A stretch of DNA of 64,000 bases from Pseudoalteromonas ostreae (GCF_018069805.1 NZ_JAGPYN010000017.1:1-64000), one strand, 5' to 3'; positions 8,519 to 18,506 are shown, numbered from the stretch's first letter. Translations and numbers: made by a program. Notes: generated by a model not told the origin, from the letters alone.

Positions 8519-8637
8519 TTTATTTTGGACTAAGCTCCTTAACAACACAAGTAATTTAATTAATTAGCTATGCAAGACTCGGAAAATGTCTGTTTTTATG
8601 TTACAACTACAGCAAGTTTTTTTAAGATTAATTTTTT

Positions 8638-9558
8638 ATGCGCACCCTAGAACAAATTAAACAAGCAAGCCTCATCACAGCTATTAAAACGCCTTATTTA
8701 GCCAGTGGTGAAATTGACTTAGCCACCTATGATTTTTTAGTTGAACAACAAATTTCCGCAGGTGTCGACGGTATTGTGGTTGGTGGTACTACAGGTGAAG
8801 GCCAGTTAATGAACTGGGAAGAGCATTTAATGCTGATTGCGCACAGCGTTAATAAGTATTCAGAACAGTTGGTGATTGTTGGTAACACTGGCAGTAACAA
8901 TACCCGCGAAGCCGTTAAAGCGACAGAGTATGGCTTTGCCAGCGGTATGGACGCAGCACTACAAATTAACCCTTATTATGGCCGCACATCGATTGCCGGT
9001 GTGCTTGAACACTTCAAACGAGTGCTGGCAATTGGTCCTGCTTTTATTTACAACGTAGCAGGGCGTACAGGACAAGATTTAACCCCTGATATTATTGAGC
9101 CCTTAGCAGAGCATGAAAACTTTATTGGTGTTAAAGAGTGTGATGGGAATGAGCGTATTAATCATTACGAGCAACAAGGCATTGCGTGTTGGTCAGGTAA
9201 TGACGATGAAGCACATGATGCTCGCCATACTTATAAAGCGCATGGGGTGATCTCGGTAACCTCTAATTTAATCCCAGGCTTGTATCGCCAATTAATGGAT
9301 ACAAAAAATGATGAGTTAAACAGCTCGTTACAGCCATTAATGAATTGGTTATTCTGCGAGCCAAATCCTATCGCGATTAATACTGCCTTGATGATGACAG
9401 GTGCAGTCAAGCCTGTATTTAGACTGCCGTATGTGCCATTAAATGAGCTGCAGCAAGCGCAAGGGGTTACGTTGATCAATCAACTTGATGATGTTGCTGT
9501 TGTAGGTGGCTCTAAAGCCACACCATTAAATTTAGACAATACAATTATTCTGCCATAA
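8638..9558 (+). CDS. dapA: 4-hydroxy-tetrahydrodipicolinate synthase (DapA family)
   Basis: A 306-residue class I aldolase of the DHDPS family, slightly longer than the usual ~292. It has the pyruvate-binding GGTTGEG (49-55), the INPYYGRTS strand, the YNVAGRTG loop with the acid/base tyrosine, and the Schiff-base lysine in GVKECDGN. DapA condenses pyruvate with aspartate semialdehyde in lysine and peptidoglycan precursor synthesis. The gene stands alone with no lysine or cell-wall neighbours and no lysine riboswitch, so it could be a paralogue acting on another aldehyde. Family sure, exact substrate less so. The start codon has only a weak AAGA-like ribosome site. Confidence 0.85.
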   Translation: MRTLEQIKQASLITAIKTPYLASGEIDLATYDFLVEQQISAGVDGIVVGGTTGEGQLMNWEEHLMLIAHSVNKYSEQLVIVGNTGSNNTREAVKATEYGFASGMDAALQINPYYGRTSIAGVLEHFKRVLAIGPAFIYNVAGRTGQDLTPDIIEPLAEHENFIGVKECDGNERINHYEQQGIACWSGNDDEAHDARHTYKAHGVISVTSNLIPGLYRQLMDTKNDELNSSLQPLMNWLFCEPNPIAINTALMMTGAVKPVFRLPYVPLNELQQAQGVTLINQLDDVAVVGGSKATPLNLDNTIILP

Positions 9559-9755
9559 TTTAGTTTGGGCTTTAAAAGATCGCCAACCATTGTTGTTATT
9601 GCTTAGCAAAGTATGCTTTGAAAAGGTCAAACACAAAAATGGCTGTAGAAGAGAAAAGGTAATTCTAGTTGGTTTATATATTTAAAAACTAACTGTTTGC
9701 CTTAAATTACTGTATAATTTGCGACCCTTGATAATGTGGCCGCAGGTTATACAGC

Positions 9756-11057
9756 ATGAATTTTAAATCTTTTAGTTTTGCCCCTGAACTTCTTCAGGCG
9801 TTAGATGAACTTAACTATCACACCCTTACGCCCATTCAACGTAATGCTATTCCAGCAGTACGTAAAGGCAAAGATGTTTTAGCCAGTGCCCAAACAGGCA
9901 CCGGTAAGACAGCTGCTTTTGCTTTACCAATTATTCAAAAATTATCTGAAGTTGAATACACAAAAACTAATGCACCACGTGCCGTAGTGCTAGCACCAAC
10001 CCGTGAGCTTGCAGAGCAAATTGCAAATAATTTTACTGATTTTGCGAAGTACACCAAGCTTAAAACTGTGAGTTTATTTGGCGGTGTTAGTACGGTAGGT
10101 CAAGCTAATGGCTTAAAAGCGGGTGTCGATATCGTAGTCGCAACACCGGGTCGTTTACTGGATCATATTCGTTTAGGTAATCTAAGCCTTGCTGACGTAC
10201 AACATCTGGTGCTCGATGAAGCTGACCGTATGCTTGATATGGGCTTTATTGGTGATATGCAAACCGTGATCAATGGCTGTGCTGAAGATCGCCAAATTTT
10301 GTTGTTCTCTGCAACATTCCCAGCGGCAATTAAACAGTTTGCTAGCAAAGTACTCAAGCAAGCTGAAATTGTCCGTGTTGATCAAACCAACAGCACTGCT
10401 GCAACCGTTCATCACGTGGTTTATCCAGTTGAAGAGCGCCGTAAACAAGAGCTACTTTCTGAATTGATCGGTAAGAAAAACTGGCAGCAAGTGTTAGTGT
10501 TCGTCAACATGAAAGAAACCGCTGATGAGCTAGTTAAAGAATTAAACTTAGATGGTATCCCGGCTGCTGTGTGCCATGGTGATAAAACCCAAGGTAATCG
10601 TCGTCGTGCATTAAGTGATTTTAAAGCGGGTAAAGTACGCGTACTCGTGGCTACAGAAGTTGCCGCTCGCGGGATTGATATTGATGATTTACCACGTGTA
10701 ATTAATATTGACTTACCATGGCTTGCTGAAGATTACGTACACCGTATTGGTCGTACAGGTCGTGCCGGTAAACAAGGCCAAGCAATCTCATTTGTTAGCC
10801 GCGAAGAAGAAAACATGTTGTTTGAAATTGAAACCTTAATTGGTCAAAAAATTCAGCGTGAATATTTACCTGGTTATGAAGTAAGTAACCGTGAAGTATT
10901 GATTGATAAAATTGGCAAAAAACCGTCGCATTTACGTCGTAGCCATTCAAATAAACCATCAGGTCAAGCAACTGGTGAAGCACGAGCTAAAAACCGTTCA
11001 CGTATCTCAAACGTACGTAAAACCTTAAAAGGTGCCAAACTTTCGTTAAAGAAGTAA
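9756..11057 (+). CDS. rhlE: DEAD-box ATP-dependent RNA helicase, RhlE-like
   Basis: A 433-residue helicase with all core motifs in order: Q motif with TPIQ, Walker A AQTGTGKT (45-52), PTRELA (81-86), TPGR (130-133), DEAD (154-157), SAT (185-187) and HRIGRTGR (329-336). The short basic tail after about 365 (lysine/arginine/serine-rich) is typical of RhlE-like proteins that remodel RNA in ribosome assembly or decay. The start is the ATG fitting the N-terminal FxxF-like SFSFAPEL sequence. It is monocistronic, with a TATAAT hexamer at 9713-9718 upstream and a strong terminator behind it. Assignment to RhlE rather than SrmB or CsdA rests on length and tail. Confidence 0.9.
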   Translation: MNFKSFSFAPELLQALDELNYHTLTPIQRNAIPAVRKGKDVLASAQTGTGKTAAFALPIIQKLSEVEYTKTNAPRAVVLAPTRELAEQIANNFTDFAKYTKLKTVSLFGGVSTVGQANGLKAGVDIVVATPGRLLDHIRLGNLSLADVQHLVLDEADRMLDMGFIGDMQTVINGCAEDRQILLFSATFPAAIKQFASKVLKQAEIVRVDQTNSTAATVHHVVYPVEERRKQELLSELIGKKNWQQVLVFVNMKETADELVKELNLDGIPAAVCHGDKTQGNRRRALSDFKAGKVRVLVATEVAARGIDIDDLPRVINIDLPWLAEDYVHRIGRTGRAGKQGQAISFVSREEENMLFEIETLIGQKIQREYLPGYEVSNREVLIDKIGKKPSHLRRSHSNKPSGQATGEARAKNRSRISNVRKTLKGAKLSLKK

Positions 11058-11082
11058 TGGTATAAGTTAAGTTATTAATACC

Positions 11083-11110
11083 AAAAAGCCTCAATAAATG
11101 AGGCTTTTTT
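11083..11110. terminator. Rho-independent terminator between convergent genes
   Basis: AAAAAGCCTC and GAGGCTTTTTT form a stem with a 7-base loop and flanking A and T tracts, between the helicase gene (plus) and the FAD protein gene (minus). It can serve both. Confidence 0.9.
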
Positions 11111-11129
11111 GTGAACAGTGAAAAAATAC

Positions 11130-12740
11130 TTAGCTATTTTTCTCAAGCATAGATAACGCTAATGCTTCAGCGGCTTTTATACCATCAATACCTGCGGATA
11201 AAATACCACCTGCATAACCCGCGCCTTCACCTGCAGGGTATAAACCTAGAGTATTAATACTTTGCATGCTTTTATCACGTTTAATGCAAATTGGTGATGA
11301 AGTACGGGTTTCAACGCCCGTTAATAAGCCATCGTTTGATGAAAAACCACGAATTTGCTTATTAAATGCAGGAATTGCTTCACGAATGGCATCAATTGCA
11401 TAGTTAGGTAATACGTTTGCTAGATCAGTAAGTTTGATACCTGGTGTGTATGAAGGCTTTACATCGCCTAAGTCACTTGAATCTTTACCTTTTAAGAAAT
11501 CGCCAATTAACTGTGCTGGTGCATCGTAATTACTACCACCTAGTTCAAAGGCTTGCTCTTCTAGTTTTCGCTGCAGATCAATACCAGCTAATGGGTGACC
11601 TGGGAAATCTTCTTCAGGAGAAATCCCCACAACAATGGCACTGTTAGCGTTGCGTTCGCTGCGAGAATATTGACTCATGCCATTCGTTACCACGCGACCT
11701 TCTTCAGAGGTTGCTGCAACCACAGTACCGCCTGGGCACATACAAAAACTGTAAACAGTACGGCCGCTGTGACAATGGTGAACCAGTTTGTAATCTGCAG
11801 AGCCAAGGATCGGGTTACCAGCATTATTACCAAAACGGCATTCATCGATCATAGATTGTTTGTGCTCAATTCTAAAACCAACTGAAAACGGTTTTGCTTC
11901 AACGTAAATCCCTTTATCGTGTACCATTTTAAATGTATCACGTGCGCTGTGACCTACCGCAAGCACAACATGACGGGTATCAAGTTGTTCACCGGTGGAT
12001 AATTTCAGTCCTGTTACTTGGCCATCATCAAGTAGGATGTCATTAACGCGGGTGCTAAAACGAATTTCACCGCCGAGCGCTTCAATACTTGCACGCATTT
12101 TTTCAATCATAGTCACCAGCTTAAAAGTACCAATGTGCGGTTTGCTGACATACATAATTTCTTCTGGTGCGCCCGCAGCTACAAATTCAGTGATCACTTT
12201 ACGACCATAATGGTTTGGATCTTTAACTTGGCTATAAAGTTTTCCGTCAGAGAATGTTCCTGCGCCGCCTTCACCAAATTGCACGTTTGACTCGGTATTT
12301 AGAGTACGTTTTCGCCAAAAACCGAAAGTGTCTTTGGTACGTTCACGTACTTCTTTACCACGTTCTAAAATAATGGGTTTAAACCCCATTTGCGCCAGTA
12401 TTAAACCAGCAAACAGTCCACAAGGGCCAAAGCCTATTACCACAGGACGTTCTTGAATCGTAGCTGGTGCTTGAGCAACAAATTTATAGCTGGTGTCAGG
12501 GGCTGGTTTTACATGTTGGTCTTTAGCAAACTGAATTAATAATTGCGCTTCATTATCAACCTCAATGTCGAGGGTATAAATAAGTAAAATGGCGGTTTTT
12601 TTACGGGCATCGTAACCACGTTTAAAGACATTAAAGCTATGGAGTTGGCTGTTATCAATGCCAAGTTTAGTTATAATTGCTTGCTTTATGGCATCTTCGC
12701 CATGATCAAGTGGCAGCTTAATTTCTGTTAAACGTATCAT
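11130..12740 (-). CDS. NAD(P)/FAD-dependent oxidoreductase (COG2509-like)
   Basis: A 536-residue flavoprotein. An N-terminal domain of about 90 residues precedes the dinucleotide-binding motif VVIGFGPCG (G103-x-G105-x-x-G108) and the ERGK end of the FAD-binding strand. Later blocks FGEGGAGTFSDGKLYS, VLAVGHSARD and the C-terminal GLYPAGEGAGYAGGI are characteristic of the uncharacterised FAD-dependent dehydrogenase family annotated across bacteria. It is cytosolic. Neither substrate nor pathway is known, and the neighbours do not help. The ATG at 12740 opens the conserved start (MIRLTEIKLPLDH). Confidence 0.85.
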   Translation of the reverse strand: MIRLTEIKLPLDHGEDAIKQAIITKLGIDNSQLHSFNVFKRGYDARKKTAILLIYTLDIEVDNEAQLLIQFAKDQHVKPAPDTSYKFVAQAPATIQERPVVIGFGPCGLFAGLILAQMGFKPIILERGKEVRERTKDTFGFWRKRTLNTESNVQFGEGGAGTFSDGKLYSQVKDPNHYGRKVITEFVAAGAPEEIMYVSKPHIGTFKLVTMIEKMRASIEALGGEIRFSTRVNDILLDDGQVTGLKLSTGEQLDTRHVVLAVGHSARDTFKMVHDKGIYVEAKPFSVGFRIEHKQSMIDECRFGNNAGNPILGSADYKLVHHCHSGRTVYSFCMCPGGTVVAATSEEGRVVTNGMSQYSRSERNANSAIVVGISPEEDFPGHPLAGIDLQRKLEEQAFELGGSNYDAPAQLIGDFLKGKDSSDLGDVKPSYTPGIKLTDLANVLPNYAIDAIREAIPAFNKQIRGFSSNDGLLTGVETRTSSPICIKRDKSMQSINTLGLYPAGEGAGYAGGILSAGIDGIKAAEALALSMLEKNS

Positions 12741-12905
12741 ATTTAGTCTCTGTTAGGTGTCTTAGCAGTCGCTGACGCGAGTTGCTCACAATAGCGAGCT
12801 ATTTTACGTTAATTTAAGCCTCGATGGCAGCGATTATTTATTGTATTTTGGCTGTGGTTGGGTATGATCTCCAGCTGTATTAAGATATGTTAGGCAAACG
12901 TTAAA

Positions 12906-13229
12906 ATGGCATTTGTAGTCACTGAAAACTGTATAAAGTGTAAATACACTGACTGTGTAGCAGTGTGTCCAGCAGATGCGTTTTATGAAGGCCCTAATTT
13001 CTTGGCGATCAGTCCGATTGATTGTATTGATTGTGGTTTATGTGTTCCAGAATGCCCCGCTGAAGCAATTTATCAAGAAGATGAATTACCTGATTCGCAA
13101 CAAGAATTCACCGAACTGAATGCCGAACTTGCTCTTATTTGGCCGCGTATCACTGATGTAAAACCAGCCCCTGAAGATGCCGATACCTGGAATGGTGTGG
13201 CCGATAAATTAAAGTTAATTGAGACCTAA
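12906..13229 (+). CDS. fdxA: 7Fe ferredoxin FdxA (3Fe-4S plus 4Fe-4S)
   Basis: A 107-residue ferredoxin closely resembling Azotobacter vinelandii ferredoxin I from memory. Numbering without the initial Met, Cys8, 16 and 49 would bind the 3Fe-4S cluster and Cys20, 39, 42 and 45 the 4Fe-4S cluster; Cys11 is extra. The position of the free Cys24 of the Azotobacter protein is alanine here. The C-terminal extension ([13 protein letters not shown]) is typical of FdxA. It transfers electrons in the cytoplasm; the partner is unknown. The gene is single and divergent from the FAD oxidoreductase gene, 165 bases apart. Confidence 0.95.
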   Translation: MAFVVTENCIKCKYTDCVAVCPADAFYEGPNFLAISPIDCIDCGLCVPECPAEAIYQEDELPDSQQEFTELNAELALIWPRITDVKPAPEDADTWNGVADKLKLIET

Positions 13230-13356
13230 AATCTCAGCTTTTTTCTTGATTAGTTAATTAAAATAACATTTTTGCAATTAAACTATTAACAAATGTACCT
13301 GCGTGAGTTACAGTTGCTACTTAACTTACTCATCCGAGTAACTGAGTATTAAATGG

Positions 13357-15588
13357 ATGTTTATGCAGTATATAAAATTAATAACGTTACCTGTCTGGGT
13401 TTTTGCTTTATGTAGTACGTTTGCACACGCTGCGCAACAAAATTTTAGTTTAGCGCATATTGAGCAAGGTATTGAGCTTGATGGGCAGTTGAGCGAACCG
13501 CACTGGCAACAAGCCACTTTAATTCCTTTACGCTATCAAAATGAACCCAACGAAAAAGGCACACCACCTGTAAAAACAGACGCTTATATATATGAAGATG
13601 GCAACTATTTATATCTTGGTTTTGTTGCTTATGATAATGATCCCGGTCAAATACGTGCATCACTTCGAGATCGCGATACATTATGGTCGGATGATAATAT
13701 CGCATTGATGATTGATACTTTTAACGATGAGCGAACAGGTTATGAGTTCTACGTAAACCCACTCGGTGCACAGGGTGATATGCGCATGACCGATACCGAT
13801 GGCTGGAGTGAAGACTCATCGTGGGATGCGATTTGGGACAGTGCAGGGCAAATAACTGAGCAAGGTTATGTGGTTGAAATGCGTATACCATTTACAGCAT
13901 TAAGGTTTCCTAAAAATAAAGCCGATATGACATGGGGATTTGCGCTGTGGCGTAATTATCCTCGAGATGTTTTATATCAATTATCCAATGTAGGTTTTGA
14001 CCGCGACGTGAAATGCAGTTTTTGCCAGTTTGATAAAATAACTGGCTTTAATGCCATGGAGCCGAGCAAAAATATTCAATTAACACCGACCTTGACTGCT
14101 CTTCGCAATGATGTAAAAGAGGCTGTACCAGGGGACTGGCAAAATGGTGATATTGAGACTGAAGCTGGACTCGATTTACGTTGGGGTATTAGCCAAGATG
14201 CGGTTATCAATGCCACCATTAACCCAGATTTTTCGCAAGTAGAAACAGATAGTTTAGAGTTGGATGTCAATACGACATACTCTATTTATTATGCTGAGAA
14301 ACGTCCGTTCTTTTTAGATGGTGCATCGTATTTCAAAAGCAGTTTATTTGAGCTTTTATATACTCGTACAATTGCCGAGCCTGAAATTGGCGCCAAAATA
14401 ACAGGTAAAACAGATGCACATAGTTATGCCTTTATGTATGCGGATGATGAAAATACCAGTCTTTTTTTACCGACTAACCAAGGTTCTGGCTTTGCTAATT
14501 TAGCTGAAAAATCAAAGTCAGCGGTTGGCCGGTATCAATACGACATTGGCGAGCAGGGCACTATAGGGGTGATGAGTACCCACCGTGAAGCGAATGACTA
14601 TCACAATACCGTACTGTCTGTAGATGGTAGTTATTGGTTTAATCAAACAGATAGTGTGTTGTATCAAGTTGCTAGCTCTGATACTAAAAACTCCGCCTTT
14701 TTAACTGATAACTATGGCTTGGAGAAAAATCAATCTGATCAAGCTTATAAGCTCGAGTTTTCTCGCGAGAAAAGGGATTATAAGCTACTTGCCAGTTACG
14801 AAGATATTGGTGAGGATTATCGTACCGATGTTGGCTATCAAGAAAAAGTGGATTATAAAAAAGCGTTACTAGGCGGCGGGCAAACTTGGTACTTAGACGC
14901 AAATGAGATGATAACCGAATATTCTTATAATGTTGATTGGGACAAAACCTGGGCGCAAGATGGTAGCGTGCTTGAAGAAGAGTACGAAGGGTATATTTTT
15001 TTAAAAGGCCAATTACAGTCATCCTTAGAGTTTGGTTTGATCCATCGTAATGAGAGCTATAAAGATGATTTCTATAATCAAAATATCGGCTTTATCTATG
15101 GTGGTTTTAACCCAAGCAAAGATTTACGTATTACGCTCTATAGTGAGTTTGGTAGTAAAATAGATTACAGTAATGAGCAGTTAGGTGATTTATTTACCCT
15201 AGAGCCAGAACTTACCTGGGACATCAATGATCATTGGCAACTACAGCTTGAACACAGTTATAGCCGTTTAGATAACCCACAAGGTGACAATGTATTTACA
15301 GCGAATCTAACCGATTTACGAATTTACTATAAATTTAATATGCGCTCGATGCTGAAACTGATTTTACAGTTTGAAGATATCGACAGAAATCAAAATGCTT
15401 ATTACTATGCTGTAAATCACATCAACCGAGATTATGGCAGCCAGCTTGTTTACTCATATAAAATTAATGCACAAACATTATTTTATTTGGGTTATTCAGA
15501 TAAAGGCTATCAAGATGACTCATTAAAAAGTATAGAACGCGATCAACGTACTTTCTTTACTAAATTAAGTTATGCATGGCAGCTTTAA
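13357..15588 (+). CDS. CBM9-like/DUF5916 outer-membrane protein
   Basis: A 743-residue exported protein. It has a signal peptide (about residues 1-25, ending in AHAA), then a carbohydrate-binding family 9-like domain (about 30-225; DGQLSEPHWQQA start, AYDNDP, WGFALWRNYPR). The rest, from about 240 on, is the DUF5916 domain: PDFSQVETDSLELDVNTTY, EKRPFFLDGA and alternating aromatic strands that look like a large beta-barrel in the outer membrane. Members are often annotated as hydrolase, without proof. ATG 13357 and ATG 13363 are both possible starts. It is single, with its stop 8 bases from the convergent phosphatase gene. Confidence 0.8.
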   Translation: MFMQYIKLITLPVWVFALCSTFAHAAQQNFSLAHIEQGIELDGQLSEPHWQQATLIPLRYQNEPNEKGTPPVKTDAYIYEDGNYLYLGFVAYDNDPGQIRASLRDRDTLWSDDNIALMIDTFNDERTGYEFYVNPLGAQGDMRMTDTDGWSEDSSWDAIWDSAGQITEQGYVVEMRIPFTALRFPKNKADMTWGFALWRNYPRDVLYQLSNVGFDRDVKCSFCQFDKITGFNAMEPSKNIQLTPTLTALRNDVKEAVPGDWQNGDIETEAGLDLRWGISQDAVINATINPDFSQVETDSLELDVNTTYSIYYAEKRPFFLDGASYFKSSLFELLYTRTIAEPEIGAKITGKTDAHSYAFMYADDENTSLFLPTNQGSGFANLAEKSKSAVGRYQYDIGEQGTIGVMSTHREANDYHNTVLSVDGSYWFNQTDSVLYQVASSDTKNSAFLTDNYGLEKNQSDQAYKLEFSREKRDYKLLASYEDIGEDYRTDVGYQEKVDYKKALLGGGQTWYLDANEMITEYSYNVDWDKTWAQDGSVLEEEYEGYIFLKGQLQSSLEFGLIHRNESYKDDFYNQNIGFIYGGFNPSKDLRITLYSEFGSKIDYSNEQLGDLFTLEPELTWDINDHWQLQLEHSYSRLDNPQGDNVFTANLTDLRIYYKFNMRSMLKLILQFEDIDRNQNAYYYAVNHINRDYGSQLVYSYKINAQTLFYLGYSDKGYQDDSLKSIERDQRTFFTKLSYAWQL

Positions 15589-15596
15589 ATTACATT

Positions 15597-16133
15597 TTAA
15601 TGCAGAGTTATTTTATAGGTTGCTATGGCGTCTCTTACCACAGGTTCAAGACCTTTCAATCCCCACTGTTTACCGGTCTCAATCGCTTTTTCAATTGGCT
15701 GGTTAAGCTCTGTTGCGTTATAAAGTGCAATCAGTGCTCCAACTCGGTTACCACTTGCACAATGCAGTAATGTTGGGCTCTCAGATGCTTGCGCTAATAA
15801 TTGCTGCAGCTTTTTTGCATTTTCAATATTGATATCGGCTCTTGATGAAATGGGCAGGGAAAAGTATTGCAGTCCTAAATTGGACACTAAAGCTTGCTCA
15901 TCCCAATTATTTTCTCCATCTGCGCGTAAATTGATTACATACTTTATGCCTTGCTCTGCCAGCTGCTGAAATTGTTCTTTAGAAGGTTGTCCTGCGGTAT
16001 AAATGTGTTGTTGCGGATTCGCATAATAGGTTAAAGCAATGGACTTTATATTAGCTGATGCAGGTGGCTGCGCATAACTTGTTATACTGTTCGAAAAACA
16101 TACTAAGGTGATAATAAAACATACTCTTTTCAT
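15597..16133 (-). CDS. Periplasmic DUF442-type (dual-specificity-like) phosphatase
   Basis: A 178-residue protein with a clear signal peptide (MKRVCFIITLVCF...SYAQ) that would place it in the periplasm. The mature part has YTAGQPSKEQ, the INLRADGE strand and the phosphate-binding loop HCASGNRVG. The loop is a CX4R form, as in DUF442/beta-lactamase-hydrolase-like phosphatases (CRSGTRS), rather than the CX5R of ordinary protein tyrosine phosphatases. Substrate unknown; activity is plausible since Cys and Arg are both present. Its stop nearly abuts the convergent DUF5916 gene. Confidence 0.8.
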   Translation of the reverse strand: MKRVCFIITLVCFSNSITSYAQPPASANIKSIALTYYANPQQHIYTAGQPSKEQFQQLAEQGIKYVINLRADGENNWDEQALVSNLGLQYFSLPISSRADINIENAKKLQQLLAQASESPTLLHCASGNRVGALIALYNATELNQPIEKAIETGKQWGLKGLEPVVRDAIATYKITLH

Positions 16134-16211
16134 AATTTTAGACCTTGTTGAAGTTGCTACTATGGTTAAACTAGATAGTTTAGTTTTTCAAACAGGTTAG
16201 AGCCAGTCAAT

Positions 16212-16239
16212 AATAATGCCAGCAATAGCTGGCATTATT
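16212..16239. terminator. Hairpin terminator after the AbgT gene
   Basis: AATAATGCCAGC and GCTGGCATTATT pair perfectly over 12 bp around a 4-base loop. On the minus strand the stem is followed by ATTATT, consistent with intrinsic termination of the transporter gene. Confidence 0.8.
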
Positions 16240-16248
16240 TATCGTTCA

Positions 16249-17847
16249 TTAAGGTGTGTAATAAATTGGTGAGCCAGGTCCTACTGGCAAACCAAATACA
16301 AACACCCACAAATAAAATAGAGCAACCCAGCCGACAAAAAAGATCATACTATAAGGCAGCATGGTGGCGACTAAAGTGCCTATTCCCATGTCTTTTTTAT
16401 ATTTAGTGGCAACGGCGAGGATCAAGCCAAAGTAACTCATCATTGGGGTGATCAAGTTGGTGACAGAATCACCAATTCGATAAGCCGCCTGAATGGTTTC
16501 TGGCGCATAGCCAATCAACATGAGCATTGGGACAAAGATAGGCGCAGTGATTGCCCATTGTGCAGATGAAGAACCTAAGCTTAGATTAACTAATGCACAC
16601 ATCAATATAAATAATACAAATACTTCAGGACCGGTCAGATTGAGAGCTTGTAGCATAGCAGCGCCATTTATGGCTAAAATAGTCCCTAAGTTAGTCCACT
16701 TAAAAAAGGCGACAAACTGCGCGGCAAAAAATACTAATACAATGTACATACCCATTGAGCTCATACTTTTGCTCATCGCGTTGATCACGTCTTTATCGTT
16801 TTTCATGGTGCCTACTACACGGCCATAAACGAAACCTGGTATACCAAAGGTAATAAAAATAAATACCACAATCCCTTTAGAAAAAGGTGAGTGGGCAAAT
16901 AAGCCTGTTTCAGGATGGCGCAAAATGCCATCTGCAGGTACGATTGTCCAAGCAAGTAGTAGTGATACTAATAATAATGATACTCCAGCCCATTTTAGGC
17001 CTGACCTTTCTTTGGTTGTGAGGCCTTCAATATTATTTTGCGCTAGATCAGCTGTGGCATCATCGGGGTTATATTTACCAAGACGGGGTTCAACAATTCT
17101 TTCAGTGACCCAAGTGCCTAATACTGCGATTAACAATACCGATATCATCATAAAATACCAATTCGCTTCGGCACCTACTTGATAGTTGGGGTCAATCATT
17201 TGTGCTGCAGGTGTCGTGATACCTGCAAGTAGCGGATCTATGGTGCCAAGTAATAGGTTAGCACTGTAACCGCCCGATACACCGGCAAAAGCTGCGGCTA
17301 AGCCCGCTAATGGATGACGGCCTAAACTATGGAAGATCATTGCGGCTAAAGGAATTAATACAACATAACCAAGTTCAGATGCGGTATTAGATAAAATAGC
17401 GGCAAATACTACCATAAAGGTAACTAAGCGTTTAGATGCCCCCATTACCATGCCCCGCATTGCAGCAGATAATAGCCCTGAATGTTCGGCAACGCTGACA
17501 CCTAATAGTGCAACAAGTACCGTGCCTAAAGGGGCAAAACTGGTAAAATTAGTAACGAGGCCCGTTACTATACGTTGTAAACCCTCAGCACTTAGCAGGC
17601 TGACAACTTCAATTACGCCGTCAGGTTCACGACCTGCGGAGCCAATTGGACGAGGATCAATTGCACTTAATCCAAACCAATCAGCAATACCACTGAAAAC
17701 GATAATGGCCACACAAAATAGGGCAAACAAGGTAATTGGGTGGGGTAACATGTTCCCCAAAAACTCAACCGAGGCTAAAAATCGGTTAAATAACCCCGAT
17801 TGTTTTTCTTCGCTCGATGAGTCGGCAGTGTCGACGGCTTTTGACAT
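16249..17847 (-). CDS. AbgT family transporter
   Basis: A polytopic inner-membrane carrier of 532 residues from the ATG at 17847. That start has an AAGAG ribosome site at good spacing and gives the usual family length of ~510-530; an upstream in-frame start at 17928 would add 27 residues with no family-like sequence. Many hydrophobic segments begin at about residue 30 (MLPHPITLFALFCVAIIVFSG), and the C-terminal half has GSSSAQWAITAPIFVPML. AbgT proteins import p-aminobenzoyl-glutamate in E. coli, and the relative MtrF exports sulfonamides. Which applies here cannot be told from sequence. No amidohydrolase genes lie nearby. Confidence 0.9.
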   Translation of the reverse strand: MSKAVDTADSSSEEKQSGLFNRFLASVEFLGNMLPHPITLFALFCVAIIVFSGIADWFGLSAIDPRPIGSAGREPDGVIEVVSLLSAEGLQRIVTGLVTNFTSFAPLGTVLVALLGVSVAEHSGLLSAAMRGMVMGASKRLVTFMVVFAAILSNTASELGYVVLIPLAAMIFHSLGRHPLAGLAAAFAGVSGGYSANLLLGTIDPLLAGITTPAAQMIDPNYQVGAEANWYFMMISVLLIAVLGTWVTERIVEPRLGKYNPDDATADLAQNNIEGLTTKERSGLKWAGVSLLLVSLLLAWTIVPADGILRHPETGLFAHSPFSKGIVVFIFITFGIPGFVYGRVVGTMKNDKDVINAMSKSMSSMGMYIVLVFFAAQFVAFFKWTNLGTILAINGAAMLQALNLTGPEVFVLFILMCALVNLSLGSSSAQWAITAPIFVPMLMLIGYAPETIQAAYRIGDSVTNLITPMMSYFGLILAVATKYKKDMGIGTLVATMLPYSMIFFVGWVALFYLWVFVFGLPVGPGSPIYYTP

Positions 17848-18013
17848 AGCAAGGCTCTTAAAATTGAAAAATTTCCGCAATCTATCATTTTTAAGCATGA
17901 TTATCATTAATAAACGGTGGTTTACCAATCTGGGTACGAAAAATTGTTAATTAGGCTATAGCTCTGTCTTTGCAAAATTATGGCAAGCTTATTTTCATCG
18001 CCACGTAATTGCT

Positions 18014-18046
18014 GCACAACCTTGGCATTAAAAGCCAGGGTTGTGC
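18014..18046. terminator. Hairpin between the DUF3081 and AbgT genes
   Basis: GCACAACCTTGGC and GCCAGGGTTGTGC pair over 13 positions with one G-U pair and a 7-base loop. It lies just past the stop of the minus-strand DUF3081 gene. No clear T-tract follows, so the terminator role is likely but not certain. Confidence 0.55.
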
Positions 18047-18086
18047 TTATTAGTTGCGAGAATGTGGGGGGGACTGCTATGTATAC

Positions 18087-18344
18087 TTACATCTCATGGA
18101 TTATATTTCCCAGCTTTTTAAGGAAATCATCCTTATGTTTTTCATGTTGATAATCAAGGTGATAGGTGTTGTGAAAACCAAATTTAAGCAATACACCACT
18201 GCCTTTAAGATAAATGGTATAACCATCAATATCTGAGAATGCGGTTAACCCTTTGTAGTGTTTTCCTTCATTATTTATTTCTCCATGTTGGATGATCTGC
18301 TCATAGACGGCTAATATTTGTTTTCCTTCGATGTCATTTTTCAT
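18087..18344 (-). CDS. DUF3081 family protein
   Basis: A small cytosolic protein of 85 residues. The pattern IIQHGE...HYKGLTAFSDIDGYTIYL...FGFHNTYHLDY matches DUF3081 as I remember it, a family of Alteromonadales, Vibrionales and relatives. The ATG at 18344 follows GGAG at 5 bases; a GTG codon directly before it is too close to that site. No catalytic or DNA-binding motif is seen; function unknown. It is a single gene with hairpins behind it. Confidence 0.85.
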   Translation of the reverse strand: MKNDIEGKQILAVYEQIIQHGEINNEGKHYKGLTAFSDIDGYTIYLKGSGVLLKFGFHNTYHLDYQHEKHKDDFLKKLGNIIHEM

Positions 18345-18506
18345 CACTACTCCAATGTCGTTTTGATAATTAAACTAATACGAAACCTAACTCTATTTAG
18401 TTTATACCATGTGATGATAAATGAACCGAAAAGTTCACCGTTGTCGCAAAATTACAATCAGCCGAGAAAACAACCATGCTAGAGTATATTTATTTTAGGG
18501 ATAACA

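Noticed and set aside
8519..8637. Lysine riboswitch upstream of the dapA-family gene
   Set aside because: The leader is too short and A+T-rich, and none of the conserved lysine-riboswitch core is visible.
12864..12890. ECF11-like promoter upstream of fdxA
   Set aside because: TGATCT occurs but the sequence 16 bases on is ATGTTA rather than CGTA, so the second element is missing.
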